Source: Anaerolineales bacterium (GTDB lineage Bacteria; Chloroflexota; Anaerolineae; Anaerolineales; UBA11579). From it: a DNA stretch of 49,247 nucleotides. A program made the position numbers and the translations under genes. Below the pieces are notes generated by a model. The model saw only the letters and a program-made list of their open reading frames with translations, ran no database searches and was not told where the DNA came from. Position 1 is the stretch's first letter, and each line of letters begins with the position of its first letter. Below are positions 47,368 through 49,247 of the stretch, piece after piece. The DNA is taken from contig JANWHN010000087.1 of NCBI GenBank assembly GCA_025450445.1, forward strand, positions 1 through 49,247. Reading direction: 5' to 3'.

Positions 47368-47709
47368 CTAATTTACTGCCGACTCCTGCGAGAAGAGCTG
47401 GATAACTACAACCCCGGCAATGATCAGTCCGATCCCGGCGATGGCCGGCCAGTCCAGGCGCTGCTTGTAAACCAGAAAACCCAAGATCGTGATGAGGATG
47501 ATCCCGATACCCGACCAAATGGCATAGGTGATGCCGAGCTTAATTGTTCCGAGGGTTTGGCTCAGAGCATAAAATGAAATGACATAGCCGATCACCGTAA
47601 TGACGCTCGGCACCAACTGGGTGAAGCCCTTTGTAGCCCGCAAAGCTGTGCTGGCGATCACCTCAGTGATGATGGCAACTATCAAAAACATGTAAGCCCT
47701 TGTCTCCAT
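47368..47709 (-). CDS. Small multidrug resistance (SMR/EmrE-like) transporter
   Basis: YMFLIVAIITEVIASTALRATKGFTQLVPS...YALSQTLGTIKLGITYAIWSGIGI. Confidence 0.93.
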   Translation of the reverse strand: METRAYMFLIVAIITEVIASTALRATKGFTQLVPSVITVIGYVISFYALSQTLGTIKLGITYAIWSGIGIILITILGFLVYKQRLDWPAIAGIGLIIAGVVVIQLFSQESAVN

Positions 47710-48398
47710 TATTCTTTCTCCTTGAGCCGGGTTTGCATTGCGTCACTGGCGAGTTCCCTGAGCACATCCTGGGCAATCCAGCGGGATGCCTTTGAATCAA
47801 CTTTGGCTATCTGTTTGGCGACCTTTACGGCTTCTTTGTTCAGAGCCAAATTACGCTTGCCAACACTGCGCAGTGCCCAACTGATCGCTTTCTTTACGTA
47901 ATTACGTTCGTCATTAGAGTATTCCACCATCAAGGGATAAAAAGTCGAGAACGTTTCTTTGCCGGCTTTTTTATCCTTGACCGCAATCCAGGCCATCATC
48001 GCAAACCCAGCCCGGCGAACGAATTCCTCTTTTCGTTTCGCCCATTGGATCGCTTTCTTGTGAGCGAAGGGCGTTTTGACCAAGAGGTTTCCTGCCAAGT
48101 CATCACAAAGGTCCCAGGAATTTAAGTCCTTGACCCAGGCGCCGGCTTGGGCCTCAGTGACCTGTTTTGGATCATCGACCAACGGCGCAACAAGGCGGGC
48201 CTCGTGGTAACCGCTATCCCAAAGTTCCAGTGCTAACTCATGATCTTTGCCGATCTCTTTGGCGATCTGCTTTAGGACAGGGTGCTTGATCCCAAAGGCG
48301 CGGTCGCTACGGATGCCGAAACGAGCCATCCCAGAAATGTTTTTCTCATTGCGCAAAGATTCAAAGCGCTTGAGGATTTCTTTTAGTTTCGCGCTCAT
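47709..48398 (-). CDS. DNA alkylation repair (AlkD-like) HEAT-repeat protein
   Basis: FGIRSDRAFGIKHPVLKQIAKEIGKDHELALELWDSGYHEARLVAPLVDDP; YVKKAISWALRSVGKRN. Confidence 0.9.
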   Translation of the reverse strand: MSAKLKEILKRFESLRNEKNISGMARFGIRSDRAFGIKHPVLKQIAKEIGKDHELALELWDSGYHEARLVAPLVDDPKQVTEAQAGAWVKDLNSWDLCDDLAGNLLVKTPFAHKKAIQWAKRKEEFVRRAGFAMMAWIAVKDKKAGKETFSTFYPLMVEYSNDERNYVKKAISWALRSVGKRNLALNKEAVKVAKQIAKVDSKASRWIAQDVLRELASDAMQTRLKEKE

Positions 48399-48400
48399 CG

Positions 48401-49247
48401 CTATAGACTCGTTAGAACTTTAGGCCGCTCAGTTCGCCAGGCTTCGCCTTCGGTTGCTTTCTCGAACGCTCGTGAAACGCGTAGTAGGGCGGCTTCTGAG
48501 AAATCAGGGCCGATGAACTGAATGCCGATCGGCAGCCTTTCGTCGCTCAATCCGGCCGGAACCGAGATCGCGGGGACGCCGGCGTGGTTTGCGGGGACCG
48601 TCAGCTGATCGGCGTATTGCATTAAGACAGAGTCACCGTAGATATCACCGACGGGAAACGCGGTGGTGGGTGTGGTTGCAGTAAGCAGCGCGTCAAGCTT
48701 GTGGGCCCCTTTCGCATCGAAGGCACGATCAAAATCACCCCGAATGAGCGAACGGACCTGCAATGCGCGTTTGTAATATTGCTCGCTGTATTGGGCGGCG
48801 CTGACGTACATGCCCATGAGGATGCGCAATTTGGGTTGAAGGCCGAAACCTTCGGCGCGACTTTTGCGATAGAGATCGCGCAAATTATCGACCTTTGTCT
48901 GAGTCCGATAGCCGTATTTGACGCCATCGTAGCGATGCAGGTTCGAGGCTGCTTCAACGCGTGAGAACACGAAATAAGTTGGAACGCCATAGCGAGTATG
49001 CGGCATGCCGACATTTTCAACAATCTCGGCGCCTTCGTCCGATAATTTATCGGCGGCTTTCCTGACGGCCTCTGCCATATCTTTGGGCAATGCCTGGCTT
49101 TCCAGCTCACCCGTCTCGTGATTGAAAAATGTGATCTTGTCGTAATCGGGCGAGAGGCCGATTCGCATGCCCTTTACGCCGTTTTCCAGCTCGGCCGTGT
49201 AATCCGGCACGGCGACTTTCGCAGCGGTGCTGTCGCGCGGGTCCGGG
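48401..49247 (-). CDS. gatA: Asp/Glu-tRNA amidotransferase subunit A, 3' part (gene continues past window edge)
   Basis: PDPRDSTAAK...RIGLSPDYD; YGYRTQTKVDNLRDLYRKSRAEGFGLQPKLRILMGMYVSA; NHAGVPAISVPAGLSDERLPIGIQFIG. Confidence 0.93.
   Translation of the reverse strand, partial: PDPRDSTAAKVAVPDYTAELENGVKGMRIGLSPDYDKITFFNHETGELESQALPKDMAEAVRKAADKLSDEGAEIVENVGMPHTRYGVPTYFVFSRVEAASNLHRYDGVKYGYRTQTKVDNLRDLYRKSRAEGFGLQPKLRILMGMYVSAAQYSEQYYKRALQVRSLIRGDFDRAFDAKGAHKLDALLTATTPTTAFPVGDIYGDSVLMQYADQLTVPANHAGVPAISVPAGLSDERLPIGIQFIGPDFSEAALLRVSRAFEKATEGEAWRTERPKVLTSL

Noticed and set aside
40911-49247. gatB and gatA separation as unusual
   Set aside because: Splitting of gat genes is common in bacteria and both sequences look canonical.

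Overview
This 49 kb window looks chromosomal, compact and mostly minus-strand, with a Chloroflexi/Anaerolineae-like feel (inferred from gene content and protein flavour, not tested). I see no phage, transposase, CRISPR, rRNA or tRNA. From left to right it contains: etfBA, an MFS transporter, a two-FHA/mtnP/SEDS-PBP operon, tyrS divergent from an HNH gene, an lgt / CDP-alcohol phosphotransferase / ftsK / S1 / 7TM-sensor operon, pnp, threonine aldolase, rluD-lspA, and a long minus-strand run of biosynthetic genes (two methyltransferases, GT4, PTPS-like, DUF420-like, MDR dehydrogenase, RibD-type reductase, GTP cyclohydrolase II, flippase-like and CDP-alcohol phosphotransferase). These are followed by alr, cca, hpt-tdk, rpmE-rpmA-rplU, envelope genes, gatB, hbd/thiolase, xseAB and the 3' part of gatA. 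The best leads are: (1) ribosomal protein L31 fused to a domain resembling the RNA polymerase alpha-CTD; (2) an FtsW/RodA (SEDS) polymerase fused in one polypeptide to a class B PBP module in which all three catalytic motifs (SxxK, SxN, KTG) are degenerate; (3) an apparently uncharacterised GCHII / pyrimidine reductase / PTPS-like / glycosyl- and methyltransferase / phosphatidyltransferase / flippase cluster that could make a pterin- or pyrimidine-derived, possibly lipid-linked, product. Smaller leads are leader hairpins upstream of rplU and tyrS, a REP-like palindrome next to a 9-bp tandem repeat, and a predicted leaderless xseA promoter. All family assignments are from reading the sequence; no database search was run.
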